Positions 33,418-43,909 of a stretch of 64,000 bases of DNA are shown here, one piece after another. The stretch comes from Periplaneta americana (lineage: Eukaryota > Arthropoda > Insecta > Blattodea > Blattidae). A model generated the notes under the pieces. That model was not told where the DNA came from and made no database searches. It saw only the letters and a list, made by a program, of their open reading frames with translations. The position numbers and the translations under genes were made by a program. The first letter of the stretch is position 1; every line of letters starts with the position of its first letter. The stretch lies in NCBI RefSeq assembly GCF_040183065.1, contig NC_091124.1, forward strand, positions 69,325,001 to 69,389,000, in the 5' to 3' direction.

Positions 33418-34378
33418 CATCTATAGAGCATTCAGAGTTTAGAAAATACTATTGGGTATAAAGGATTTTCTTAGCGGACATACCCCCGTCATTGTAATAT
33501 AATTCAAATGAGTTACGTGTTTTGTAACGTATATAAAATAATGCAAGTAAATATAGATACTGTAACTAAGCACTGCTTCAAACATAAACACTTTATATTG
33601 CTTATAAATATATCTGTACAGAATGAACCGTAATGTCATTAATTTCAGGGGCTATTCTTTGAGATATTTCAAACAAAACAATTAATACAATTGTTCATTT
33701 TTGCTTTCTTTTCAAGATAAAAATTGGTTCATATTATGAAACATTTCATTTCGTATTTTGGGAAAGTAATTGATTTAATTCCCAATATGCTTAGTCAATT
33801 TAAGTATTATGACAAAAAATGATTGAAAGAATTTTATTTTTTCTCCTTTAAATGTGTAGAAATTTAATCTGAACATATATAACTTTTCGTTCTATAAAGG
33901 AATTTTAAAATGTTACCTTTGTTCTGATCAAATATCTGCACATTTAAAGGAGAAAACTAAAATTCTTTCAAACATTTATTATCATAATACATTACTCTCT
34001 TAAATTCACGGAGTATACTGGGCAGTAAATCAATCGCTTTCCCAAAACATGCTATGAAATGTTTTACATAAAACCATTTTTTCCCTCGAAAGGAAAGCAA
34101 AAACGAGAAAAATTGTATTAATCTTTTCTTGTTTGAAATATCTCAAAGAATAACCCCTTGAAATTAATGACGTTATTTACAGTTCATTCTTATATTAGTT
34201 TGTTGTATTTCAAATAACCAAATAAATGGGATAGGTTAAGTTCTGTTATTTTATGTACAGTACATTAGAAAATACGGAAATAGCTTATTTAAGCCATATT
34301 ACAAAGAGGTGGTATGTCCGCTAAGAAAACGCCCATATACTCAATGATATTTTCTGAACTCTGAACGCTCTATAGATG
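33418..34378. mobile_element. 961-bp inverted-repeat element, family CATCTATAGAGC, copy 1
   Basis: The ends CATCTATAGAGCATTCAGAG and (reversed) CATCTATAGAGCGTTCAGAG continue through TTTTCTTAGCGGACATACC. A second copy at 54981-55767 has the same outer arms but lacks the middle, so about 33615-34195 here is a separate insertion. No coding potential. Confidence 0.85.
33615..34195. mobile_element. Inner palindromic element (about 580 bp)
   Basis: The left arm AGAATGAACCGTAATGTCAT and right arm (reversed) AGAATGAACTGTAAATAACG run on through TTATTCTTTGAGATATTTCA, GCTTTCTTTTC and TTCTCCTTTAAATGTG almost to the centre. The related end GAATGAACCATAAGTCGTAT occurs at 50650-50712 (reversed). It is absent from the other copy of the outer element. 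Confidence 0.8.
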
Positions 34379-34393
34379 ATAATAGCGCCTCAA

Positions 34394-34395
<2 letters not shown>

Positions 34396-34461
<66 letters not shown>
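34396..34461. repeat. (AAT)n microsatellite
   Basis: About 22 AAT units. Confidence 0.95.
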
Positions 34462-34465
<4 letters not shown>

Positions 34466-34560
34466 TGCTAACTTTGGCATTAAATCGTGATACAGTTTCA
34501 GCATGTGTTTACTTATTTTTAAAAATCTACCATGCACATGCAATATTGTCTGGTGACTAA

Positions 34561-34593
<33 letters not shown>

Positions 34594-34800
34594 TTCTTCT
34601 TCTTCTTCTTCTTCTTCTTCTTCATCTTCATGGTAGGCCGATATGGCCAGTTCTGTCCTTAGAGGAGAGATTTACAATTCATCTTCCCATCTTCTTCTTG
34701 GGCTTCCCACATCACTTTGACTTGTAGGAGTGTAATTCACGATTTGATGGGCCAGTCTTCAATGGTCCATCCGTAAGACGTGTTGTTGCCATTTCTTTTT
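34561..34800 (-). pseudogene. LINE C-terminal fragment with (GAA)n(GAT)n tail
   Basis: The minus strand has SDVGSPRRRWEDEL before a stop, matching the [13 protein letters not shown] motif at the end of LINE proteins. The tail, on the left in plus coordinates, is (ATC)n then (TTC)n at 34563-34622. Confidence 0.55.
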
Positions 34801-34809
34801 ATTGTTATA

Positions 34810-36180
34810 ATATACTTTCATTCAAATTAAATATTTGCAGTTAATTTCTCATATGTTCGTTTCTTTTCTCATCTCGTAGTGTACACTAGCTTTTCTCCTC
34901 AGGTGACTAATTCAATGTGATAAATTTTGAAATCATATTATGTATATACAAAATGTTAGAACATTCTCCGTTCCTCGTGAAAGATGTGCTGTCGCCTTCG
35001 TAGAAACACGGTACTTTGATGAAGCATGACGTATGGTCACCTTAAGAGTACATAAGACATATAGTTATATTTACTATATTAGTCTATTTTGATACATTTT
35101 TGTGGGAAGTGCTCTTCAATAATTAATCGAATTTACACACTAGCTCTAATTTAAATGTATGTACCAAAATACAAATAGTTTCTATAAAGTTAATCTCCTA
35201 AAACAAGACAGTTAAAGGAGATTATCCTGTACAAGACTTAAAGTTACATTGATCATAGAGCTATAAAGAGCAGCATAGGAATTCCTGGGAAAAAGATACA
35301 AGCGACAAAATAAAAGGTACATTAAAATTTGAAATTAAGAAATTAAAAATGTTTTAGAAGTAAAATTATTGTAGAAGTTAACGGAAAATGTATTTATTTG
35401 TTTAAATCGAAGTCACAATTTTCCGTTCCTTTGAAAATAACTTGCTACGTCGCGTAGAAAATCATGTAAAATATTAGTTTTTCTACGTCACGTAAATTAC
35501 ATGTAATTTACGCGGCTAACTCTACTACTAAGAAAACTACCGTATTATACACTTCCATTTCGTATTCTATGGTAGTCTAACATAGCTTTACAGCTCTAGG
35601 TATAACAAATAAGTTACTTTTGAAATGTAGAGAATTTAATTTTCCAACATAGATCTGTATGATGTTTGTATGCTACGAAAAAGCCTTTGACAATAAACTA
35701 TGGGGTATTTCTACAAACGCGTCTTGCAGTCAGCATTTCGGGGCGATTCCAAGGCGAGTACGTGAGTTGGGGAATCAGGTAAAAACAATGTGAAGAAGAA
35801 TGGAACGGATCCAGGGAGCAGTGATAAAGGAAGAGCGGTGAATCGTAACAAGAAACATGATTTAAGGAGTTGGTGTAGTAGGGAAGTAGTGGGAGAAAAT
35901 ATAAGGTAAAAGTAGATAGAAGGGGGGACAAGAATATCAATAGCAAGTGAAGTGAAGTGAGAAGAGAATATAAGTGTGGGGGACAGTTAGTGGAAAAATG
36001 GTGAAATATTAGATAAGTTAGATAGTTTGGTGAACGAGAGATGATAAAGATACATTTAAAGGAAACATGAATGGAAAAGAGAGTGAAGTAAGTTATGACT
36101 TGCATAAATTTTGCAATGTACTAAGGTGATATGGCACCGTATACAAAACTGTGAAGTACCATATCACCAGAAGTAATGCT
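34810..36180. other. No gene seen; purine-rich patch
   Basis: No family motif. 35760-36080 is G/A-rich on the plus strand, giving a Leu/Ser-rich minus-strand frame (35698-36105) that is an artefact. A short hairpin GTGATATGG...CCATATCAC lies at 36126-36170. Confidence 0.45.
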
Positions 36181-36189
36181 TAACGACAT

Positions 36190-37945
36190 ATCATATAAAC
36201 TGTGGGATATAATGAAAGATAAAGGCTACCCAAAAGATCTGGTGGCAATTGTGAAAAGTCTGTGTGATGGTATAAAAATATCGATACGAATAAAGACCCG
36301 ACCAATAAAATGACAGTAGTCAACCAAGACTGGCCTTATCTCTAGCATTGTTCAACATGTGCACTATGTCTAGCTTAAAACACAAATAAAATAAAAGTTC
36401 ACAGTTCCAATAAGAAACATAATTTAATTATAACTGTTAACATTTTCCGACACCTGTAAAGTTGCAATTTTAATCTTCAATATACGTATTTCAATATGAG
36501 TGCCCCTGGTAGCACGGCAGATGTCGAATCTGTACGCCACCTTAACCAGGATCTTCTCAGCATATCAATAGTGACATTTTGAATCACACGGCGAATTCTG
36601 CGCTTCAAATCGTCGAGGTCAGTCATCGATGTTCTACATACTTTATTCTTTACTAATTCTCACAAGAGAAGTCCAGCGGTGTTAGGTCTGGTGTCCTTGG
36701 TGGCCAAGCCGTTACTTCAGATTCTCCATCGCCTTGGGAAATTGTCAGCAAGCTTCTGGTTTTTTCAACTTTATATTCTAGGCTCATTCTTCTCTTATAA
36801 CCAAGAAAGGGACCGTATCTTTGAAGGTAGAACTTCTGACGAAACTGGCTATGTACATCCTTAACAAAAAAACTTTGTTCCGAGTAATCAAAGAATACAC
36901 GAGATTTTCTCCTGAAGTGTCCACATGGCTGTAGCTTAATAGAATTAACAATTTGATTATTTAGTCTGGTTACGAACCCATGTCAGAGCTACAACATTGT
37001 TACATAAATTACAAGAGGTGCATTACCAAACCTTGATAGATTTATTTCTGTTTGTTGTCGCATACATTTTCAGTTATAACCATTTATTTGTTAGTGTATT
37101 AAGTTGAACACGGTGTACATAGACACAACTGTAGAAGAATGGCAAAGTAAAATCATAGCTGATATAAAATAGGTAGTAAGGCTAATGCTCTTAGGCACTA
37201 TGTTATTCGCTGATGACCAGATTTAGTTAATCATAAAATAAGTTACGGACGGTAGCGCGCCAATTCCAGACAATAAAGGAACAATATAACTTTAAAATGT
37301 CTAGCATAACAACAAAAATAGTGCATTTCCAAGGATCAGATCATAAATGATGTACATGTGAATACAATTCTAGAACAGAGATCTTCCTTCAATATCATGG
37401 AAGAAATACAGTATATCGTATATAAAAGAACAGGATGTGGTTATTAAAATAAGTAGATTTCAACCAATGAGTGTAAACATTCGAAGAAATTTGAAAAACA
37501 AAACTCAACGATAAACTCAAACAAAATTTTATAAATATTAGCTATTCCATTACTGACATACGGCTGTGAACACTGGTCTTTATATCCAACAACCAAAAAG
37601 AAAAATCAATTGAAATTAAGTTATCCCGAAGTCTTGTTGGTCTGACTTTGCTGGACCTTCAAAGAAATTAACATATTCGACAACAATTAGACATTTTCAA
37701 ACTTACAGAAAGAATTCAAAAACAAAACCAGAATTATTGGTAAGTGTATATGTACTTTATGTATAGATTACCCAAACAATTGCTCAGTTATACACGAATA
37801 GGAAGAAGTAATGTTGGAAGGCTAAAGACAAGAAAGTGTGATGACGTGATGACAAACTCTGGAGACGGAACAGACCACTAGGCCTAATCCTTGTGGTTGA
37901 AGAAGAAGAAGAAGAAGAAGAAGAAGAAGAAGAAGAAGACTAAAT
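36190..37945 (+). pseudogene. Decayed LINE RT, split by a mariner remnant, (GAA)n tail
   Basis: 36190-36365 keeps an RT fragment (LWDIMKDKGYPKDLVAIVKS, then SLCDGIKISI). 37130-37890 keeps MLFADDQ, the RT active-site box (F-A-D-D), and then LAIPLLTYGCEHWSL. The 3' end is (GAA)n at 37895-37940. Many stops and frameshifts; the interval 36440-36990 is mostly a mariner remnant. Old compared with the 19- and 31-kb LINEs. Confidence 0.7.
36480..36735 (-). pseudogene. Mariner (DD41D-like) transposase C-terminal remnant
   Basis: The minus strand reads AWPPRTPDLTPLDF, the third catalytic Asp region of mariner-type transposases. After a frameshift comes a DLDDLKRRIRRVIQNVTIDM-type C-terminal helix. Stops and shifts are frequent. 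It interrupts the LINE RT on the plus strand. Confidence 0.65.
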
Positions 37946-38204
37946 TACAGTACTTACCCTCTTTCAAGTAATGTCCCTTTTGACATAATCTGTTAGTTCT
38001 TAAGCTCTGAAGTTTTCTGAGAACAAGATCGGAAAATATACTTTAATTATAGGAGTCGTCCTTGAAGAACCAGTGGTTACCGTGATTGCTCCGGGACATA
38101 AGTGTCGTAGGTTCAGATCCCTCTTAGAGCGATTGGTTTATCGGAAAAATTTCTAAAGTACTGCTTCTTCTGGAAAGGAAGTAAATCTACAGATTCTGTG
38201 TTAT

Positions 38205-38465
38205 GATAGTTAGCTGTCTTCGTAGCTCAATTCGCAGAGCGCTGGCTTACAACAACCAAGGCCCAAGTTTAAATCTTGGCGATGACAGAGTTATATTCGT
38301 GGCGGTCGAAGTCAAGGTTATGAGGATTTCCCTCGGGGTTATCCGATTACTCTCTCGTCATTCCACCAACACCATTTACAATTTCTCATTCATTGTTATC
38401 TCCGCCTTGAAGTATGGAACATCTCCTGTATTTGCGTGACGCCGTATCGGCCGTCCTCCATAGTG
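38205..38465 (+). mobile_element. tRNA-derived SINE, family 1 copy 2
   Basis: The head CTTCGTAGCTCAATTCGCAG with B-box-like CAAGTTTAAATCTTG can fold a tRNA-like acceptor (CTGTC/GACAG), D arm and T arm. The body TTATATTCGTGGCGGTCGAA to CTCTCGTCATTCCACCAAC matches the minus-strand copy at 1290-1560. A worn tRNA-like segment at 38080-38150 lies just upstream. Confidence 0.75.
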
Positions 38466-38578
38466 GGTATTACTCAAAGACGTTGTAGTTATATATCTAG
38501 ACACACAATTGGCGCTGATGTCGTGGACAAATTTGAAACCTCTCGCGCAGGTTCGCGCGACGCCATGTCTTGGGAGCA

Positions 38579-39290
38579 GAAGCACTTTATCAAGCATCAA
38601 CACATGGAGATTCACGTGTTCATTTGTGTTGTTTACTTTCAATAGTGTGTTGATTTGTGTTGTCTACCTTTAATAGTGCATTAAAGTTAAAGTTAACAGC
38701 AAGTTTAGTTTTTAGCCATTGATGGAGTGCATTAATAGTCATTTCTAATAATAAAATTAGTGTATTTTAAAAATGCGTAATATCTTCGAAGTGTGAATGC
38801 GTTCCTACAACTTAGAGATGCACGTTCCTAACGTGTAGATGTTATTAATTGAATTTAATTGGGTGACTAGTGTCATTCTTTATGGTGAATTCGTGTACAA
38901 CGTTTAATTGTACGTATACGTACAAGGAAGGATCTGGAAGCACTTTATCAACACATGGAGATTCACGTGTTCATTTGTGTTTCCTTTTAATAGTGTGTTA
39001 ATTTGTTTTTTTTTATAGTGCATTAAAGTTAAAGTTAATAGGAGGTTCAGTTTTTTAGTCAGTGATGGAGTACATTAATAGTCGTTTCTAACAATTAGTG
39101 TATTTTAAAAATGCGTAATATGTTCGAAGTGTGAATGTGTTCCTACAAGTTAGAGATACACGTTGCTAACGTGTAGGTTTGTTATTGTTTAATAAGTTCT
39201 ACGCCTAAGTAGTAAATTTGAGTGTGCCGTTCACTATGGTGAATTCGTGTGCAGCGTTTAATTGTACATACACGTACAAGAAAGGATCTA
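38579..39290 (+). repeat. Tandem duplication (period about 356 bp) around a THAP exon
   Basis: Unit 1 runs 38579-38936 and unit 2 from 38937. Both begin GAAGCACTTTATCAA and share ACACATGGAGATTCACGTGT, GTGCATTAAAGTTAAAGTTA, GTATTTTAAAAATGCGTAAT and ATGGTGAATTCGTGT. Divergence is roughly 10-15 percent with small indels. The unit covers the upstream region plus the start of a coding exon, so promoter and start codon were duplicated together. Confidence 0.9.
38882..38936 (+). pseudogene. Truncated THAP-domain first exon (upstream copy)
   Basis: MVNSCTTFNCTYTYKEGSG matches the downstream exon. The sequence then passes at GGATCTGG into the second duplication unit, before the last residues and splice donor of the exon. 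It keeps both N-terminal cysteines but cannot splice as the other copy can. Confidence 0.7.
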
Positions 39291-39306
39291 GAATTTCTCT
39301 GCACAA
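39236..39306 (+). CDS. First coding exon of a THAP-domain protein (partial)
   Basis: MVNSCAAFNCTYTYKKGSRI, then SLHK, is the start of a THAP zinc finger: first Cys pair spaced C-x4-C, then the KGS.IS.H stretch. THAP domains are about 90-residue C2CH DNA-binding modules found in transcription factors and P-element transposases. The exon ends CACAA|GTAAGTACAG, a near-consensus donor, giving 23 codons plus two bases. No continuation with the expected FP, W and C-x2-H residues was found in the next 900 bp; the acceptor-like TTTACAG sites at 39636 and 39978 do not open a THAP reading. It could be a host gene's first exon with a long intron or an orphaned copy. Confidence 0.6.
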
Positions 39307-39504
39307 GTAAGTACAGTAATATAATTACCGTACAATTTATTTCTTGCTTGCTTAGCCTAGTTGGACATGTACCGAGATAATAGCTACAGACGAAGACGAA
39401 TATCTAACACAAAAAAGCGTTGTTCTGAATATTAGGTTTTCAAAATATCGCTGATAAACTTGTTTAAACTTATAACTTAGTGCTACTAATTACTAATTCA
39501 AAAT

Positions 39505-39985
39505 TTGTTTGACAGAGTAATTAATGCCTGTAAAGTATATTTTATAGTCCTATTACTGCTATGATAATAAGCTAATGAATGGTACTTACGCCAATATTTT
39601 CAAAATAAAACAATAGGCTTACATATTTTTTTACAGGTATGGAAGCAGAGATATTAATATTTTTAGATTGTTAAATTGACCATAATGACCATATATACAT
39701 AAAGATCAGATGTCCCCATACACCTAAGAGTTCTAACGAATTTACATAAATTTGTAAGAAATTTAAGGAAGTCCATCTTATTAATTAAGAATCAATAGGT
39801 AAGCTCTTATTCTGTACACTAGGCCTAAAATTCATATAGCCTATAAGTGTTCAAGTACCTATATTTGACGGAGTAATTCCTGCATTTAAATTTTATTTTA
39901 TATTACTATGATAATATGCTAATGAATGGTATTTATATCTTAAAACTAGAACATTAGTGTACATGTTTTTATTTTACAGATGTAT
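39505..39985. repeat. Second local duplication near the THAP exon
   Basis: 39509-39640 and 39865-39980 are related (TTGACRGAGTAATT, TATTACT..TATGATAAT, GCTAATGAATGGTA, TTTTTACAG). The offset is about 356 bp, close to that of the upstream duplication, though the DNA between does not match. Both units end in splice-acceptor-like tracts. Confidence 0.6.
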
Positions 39986-40169
39986 TATACTATACAATAT
40001 GAAAGCAGATCAAATTGTTCGTTTCTCCTCTACATCAAAGGAAACATATGTACATAGTAGGATATATATTGTTTTATGTAATGTACAATACATAGCTGGC
40101 AGTGTTTTACGAATAACAGGTAATAGACTACTAATACATAACTTTATTTTCACCTGAACTGGCTTACAA

Positions 40170-41600
40170 TATGCATTTGTATTCTTTATTCGCTCTAAAA
40201 TGATGTCAAATAACTACAACGTCTTTGATAATTATCAAATCGTTTCCGTCATCTTTCGTTTCACGTCATACTAACGGTAACTTGAATTATGTCCACAACG
40301 TAGTCGCATTAAATCTCAACAGGATTTTGTTTCATTTAGTTACTCCGATTGGTTTATAAAATATGAAAAAACATATTATTTAAAACCTTAAACATTGCAT
40401 ATGCGGATGTCTGCTAGCCGGCGCTCTCCCCAAACATGGCGGCGGGCGCAAGCTTCAATTTGTCCCGACTCTAAACTTCTGCGCAGCCTGGGCTGTAGGG
40501 GCTCGGTATTACTCGCTGTTTGTACAGGGATCAGTAGATGGCAGTGGTGGTGGATTCTAGACAACTCATAGATCTATATCAGAAGGACCGGAACCTGCTA
40601 GGATCTTATCTTCGTTATGTCGGTCACATATCGTTCTGTGAGTTACGGCATACCACCGCCAGAAATATGGTAGGCCTATACATATATAAAGACTGAAGAG
40701 AAGTGCATAGTTTGGACGGCACAATAAGCCTATTTAGATTGAAGTGCTTAGGAATGCTCTATGTCCCTCGATAAGCACCTCTGCTAAGTTCGTCGTATTT
40801 TAAATAACTTAACGACATTTAATCAAATCTTAAGTAAAATTCTCAATATCAATATAAAGCTTTTTTATGTTACGCTGTGTCAACTATGCAGTTATCTAGC
40901 GTCAGTAGAATTGGTGATGGCTTATGGTATTTCGCTAATTCCTTAACAGTGGATAAAAGTGAATCGTATTTTGTATTGCTATAAAATGCATATTTCGCGA
41001 ATGGCCTGAAGTACCGATGAGTCCCTGAAGAAAATGGCAGTGGATTGAAACCTGTTTCAAGTTAGCTTCTTTTTGTCAAACTGAAGCTTTCGTTTCTTTC
41101 CACTATCGATCGGTGCTTGACATTGCCGATAAGAACTATAGGTTCTCAAGAGTGGCGCTTGAAATTCAAACTTGTTTAGAAAAAAAAATCAGTGTAAGTC
41201 CTGGGTTCGAATCTTGATTACTGTTGGAGATGGCGCTACCGATAGATTAACAAACATAGGTCGGGCCCAGCAACTGAGAAGTTAGGTTAGTGAATAATCT
41301 GTAATACCAAGAAAATGACGGCGTGTGTAAGTCAATACCCGTGTAAAAGGAAACAAAATGACTCATAACGAAATTGTTTTAAGTACCTATATGTACATGG
41401 TTCTTCGTTATTCTAGGGAATTCTTGGTAAATGCTCTCGTTCAATCGGTCGGTGTTTGATAAATTCGTGCCATAATTAGATTTTAATAACACGCGCTGCT
41501 ACTAACTACCGAAGTAATAACTTTCATCTGGAGAGTGAGAGTGTAATTTCTCTATCTCCTTGGTATGTCTTTCTCCTTTCGTTTTCTCTTAAAATTACCT
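40170..41600. other. No gene seen; SINE scrap and CpG patch
   Basis: A GC-rich patch at 40420-40500 includes CAAACATGGCGGCGG in good start context, but only 12 codons follow. 40885-40945 matches SINE family 4 (minus strand). The rest is unassigned. Confidence 0.4.
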
Positions 41601-41609
41601 ATTGGACTT

Positions 41610-42598
41610 TAAATCTATATCTGCATGGGCCAGAAAGTTTAGTTTGACTCTCAATGCAAGAAAATCACAAGCAATCCTAGTGGGTCATCAACATCTATTA
41701 TGCAACATTACCTGCTCTTCTAGTCAAATTAAACGACACATTAATCCCTTTTGCTTCCTGTGTTAAAAACCTTGGAGTTTACTTCGATACGCATTTAAAC
41801 TGGAATAACCAAGTAACTCATATTATCAAAAAAAGTGCTTCCCATATTACATTCCTTAAACAGCATTCGAAAATCTCTCTCTCTCTCTATCACTAAAAAA
41901 TATATATATAGTGGAAACACTAGTAATGCCCCACTTTGATTATTGTGATTTTCTACTGACTGACCTCAATGTCAACCAGTCGCTAAGATTACAACGTGTT
42001 CATAATTCTTGTGTTCGCTTCGTCTGCGATATCCGTCGCGCTGACCACATTACCCCATCCTTCCAAACTCTAAACTGGCTACGGCTTAACGAACGTAGAA
42101 ATTTTCATTCCCTTATTCTCCTTTTCCAAGTCCTTCACACCTCTACACCTACCTACTTGCCTCCCGTTTCAGTTACCTGTCATCATATTATAATCTCTTT
42201 ACACGCACGCAAAATAGCCGCATACTAGTCATACCAACACATAAGACATCATCGTATTCATCATCATACACAATCTCGCTTTCGCGCTTGTGGAATACCC
42301 TACCCAGTGACATCAGAGACTGTCGGAATATAGCAGTGTTCAAAAACAAACTTATCAAGCATTTTCTTACTGCGTAGAATAGGTTTAATTTTTACTTAAT
42401 TGATAAAAAAAATTTCTTTCTTCTTAACTTCATTATTACTTAACTTTATTAATCAGTTAATCTTTTAGTACTTTGATTTTTATTGTATTTGTAAATTTAA
42501 TATTAATTGTAATTATAATTGTAAATGTATTCTTAATATTGTGGTTGTAATCCCCTGGTAGAGGGAAAGAGATTGCCTGATGGCCTTATCTCTACCAG

Positions 42599-42635
<37 letters not shown>

Positions 42636-42645
42636 ATATTGAAGC
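41610..42645 (+). mobile_element. CR1/Jockey-like LINE, 5'-truncated
   Basis: It contains the C-terminal RT region, a 3' UTR rich in TAATTGTAA motifs, the conserved end CTGGTAGAGGGAAAGAGATT plus GCCTGATGGCCTTATCTCTA, and an (AAAT)n tail at 42600-42640. Similar endings (GGTTGAGTGGAAGAGAAGGC) occur at 54890 and 60293. Confidence 0.75.
41620..42380 (+). pseudogene. LINE RT C-terminal region with frameshifts
   Basis: In order: SLTLNARKSQAILVGHQH, then (other frame) FASCVKNLGVYFDTHLNWNN, then VETLVMPHFDYCDFLLTDLN with RLQRVHNSCVRFVCDIRRAD, and a final SLSRLWNTLPSDIRDCRNIA. This is the thumb and C-terminal module of LINE RTs (K..LGV..D..L.W; Y....W..LP..IR). A CTCTCTCT slip near 41875-41890 and several frame changes break it. 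Confidence 0.75.
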
Positions 42646-42859
42646 GGCGTATAAAGGAGTGAGACGTGTGACCAACAGTTACGGAGCTAGCACAACTATT
42701 CGTATACTTTGATAGGTGATAGATAAAATTAATACAAATTGAAAATTCCTTGTAACTTCAACATCATACTTTTATCGTGGCCTTTTGGAAGACCAATTCC
42801 AAATATGTCTCCAATTGTCTCTATCTCCCTATGTTTTTCCATTCATAACCCCATTCCTG

Positions 42860-43150
42860 TGGGTTGTTCTTAATTATATCCATCCTTCTCGTGGTCTTCT
42901 TCTAGATCTCTTTCCTTTCATCTTTGGATTTAGCATTCCTTTCTGGTGATGTTTTATTTTCTGGACCATTTGAGTCCATTGTTTTCTAAGTTCGAGGCCA
43001 GAATTCTCCACAGAGTACCTGACATTTGTCTTATGGTTGAGGAAAATCTTGGAAAAACCCAACCAGTTAATCCACCCAAGCAGTCTCCGATCTTGTACAC
43101 CATCACAAGAAACACTACAGTTAGCGCAGGAAACCGAACCCAAATTTGAG
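42860..43150 (-). repeat. LINE scrap joined to SINE family 4 fragment
   Basis: 43005-43145 carries the SINE family 4 body (GGTTGAGGAAAATCTTGGAA, AACCCAACCAGTTAATCCAC) in the same orientation as at 15145-15415. 42860-42960 reads like a LINE protein end on the minus strand (HHQKGMLNPKMKGKRSRRRP) next to it. Confidence 0.5.
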
Positions 43151-43302
43151 GAATGATAATTCTTTTTGAAAAGACATTCATAGCCTCGATCGAGTGGACT
43201 TAGAAATAAATGACAGCAATATTCTGCATTAAGTCAGGCTGGTTTCTATTGCCTTCAGATATGGTTAACGTAAGGATTTCTGAATTCTGCGTTTGAATGC
43301 AT

Positions 43303-43614
43303 TCACTTCACAACACAATTTCCGCCCTCCTCCTCCATGAACAATTCTCCTTGAATAATGTCCCGAATTGTATTTCCTGCAGCCACAATTGCATTCAACA
43401 GATGCTCTCTCGTGGCGTGTCGTTGAGAGTAAACTAGTCCCTTCATGTGACCCTTCAACCAGAAGTCGCAGATACTGAGTTTAGGCGATCGCTTTGGCCA
43501 TACAACAGGCCCGTTGCGTCCAATCCATCTGCCTGGATACCGTTCATTCAAATAACGTTTCACTGCACGACGGTAACGCGCAGATGCTTCATCTTGAAGT
43601 AGCCAAGTGTTCAA
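43303..43614 (-). pseudogene. Mariner DD41D transposase C-terminal fragment
   Basis: LLQDEASARYRRAVKRYLNE holds the position of the second catalytic Asp, and WPKRSPKLSICDFWLKG the third Asp. By my count 41 residues separate them, as in the complete element at 45502. GRWIGR in between is shared. The usual DG.PPH and SPDL residues are changed (DEASAR, SPKL), so it is decayed. Possible outer end: ATACAGAATGAATCGTAATT (minus strand) near 43904. Confidence 0.7.
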
Positions 43615-43909
43615 CCATGTTGACAGTGATACAGTTTGTTGGGTAGGTCAATTTACAGAAAGCGCAAATACGCAGTATCTGTTGACTGATTGTAGCGTTT
43701 CTCTCTCTTCATTAACAATAATTTTACTTACTGTGGACTGTAGAGTGTTGTCTGAGCGATTGATGCATGAATAGCTTCGACGTAACGCCAACTCGCGCGT
43801 CCCACAGTGTTGTCATATCTCGGTAACAAAATCGTCATATGTTTATATGACAAAATCTGTTTATATTGGAATACAATACTTTATAGTACATAATTACGAT
43901 TCATTCTGT

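Noticed and set aside
35698-36105. 135-codon minus-strand frame with many Leu/Ser/Phe, suggestive of membrane segments
   Set aside because: It is the complement of a purine-rich stretch; composition explains both the hydrophobicity and the open frame.
38205-38290. Possible true tRNA gene
   Set aside because: It folds partly as a tRNA, but the same head and non-tRNA body recur at 1290-1560, so it is a SINE; pairing in the anticodon arm is poor.
39636-40156. Second exon of the THAP gene after the TTTACAG sites
   Set aside because: Phase is possible, and the site at 39978 opens 65 codons, but neither reading has the FP, W or C-x2-H residues of a THAP domain.
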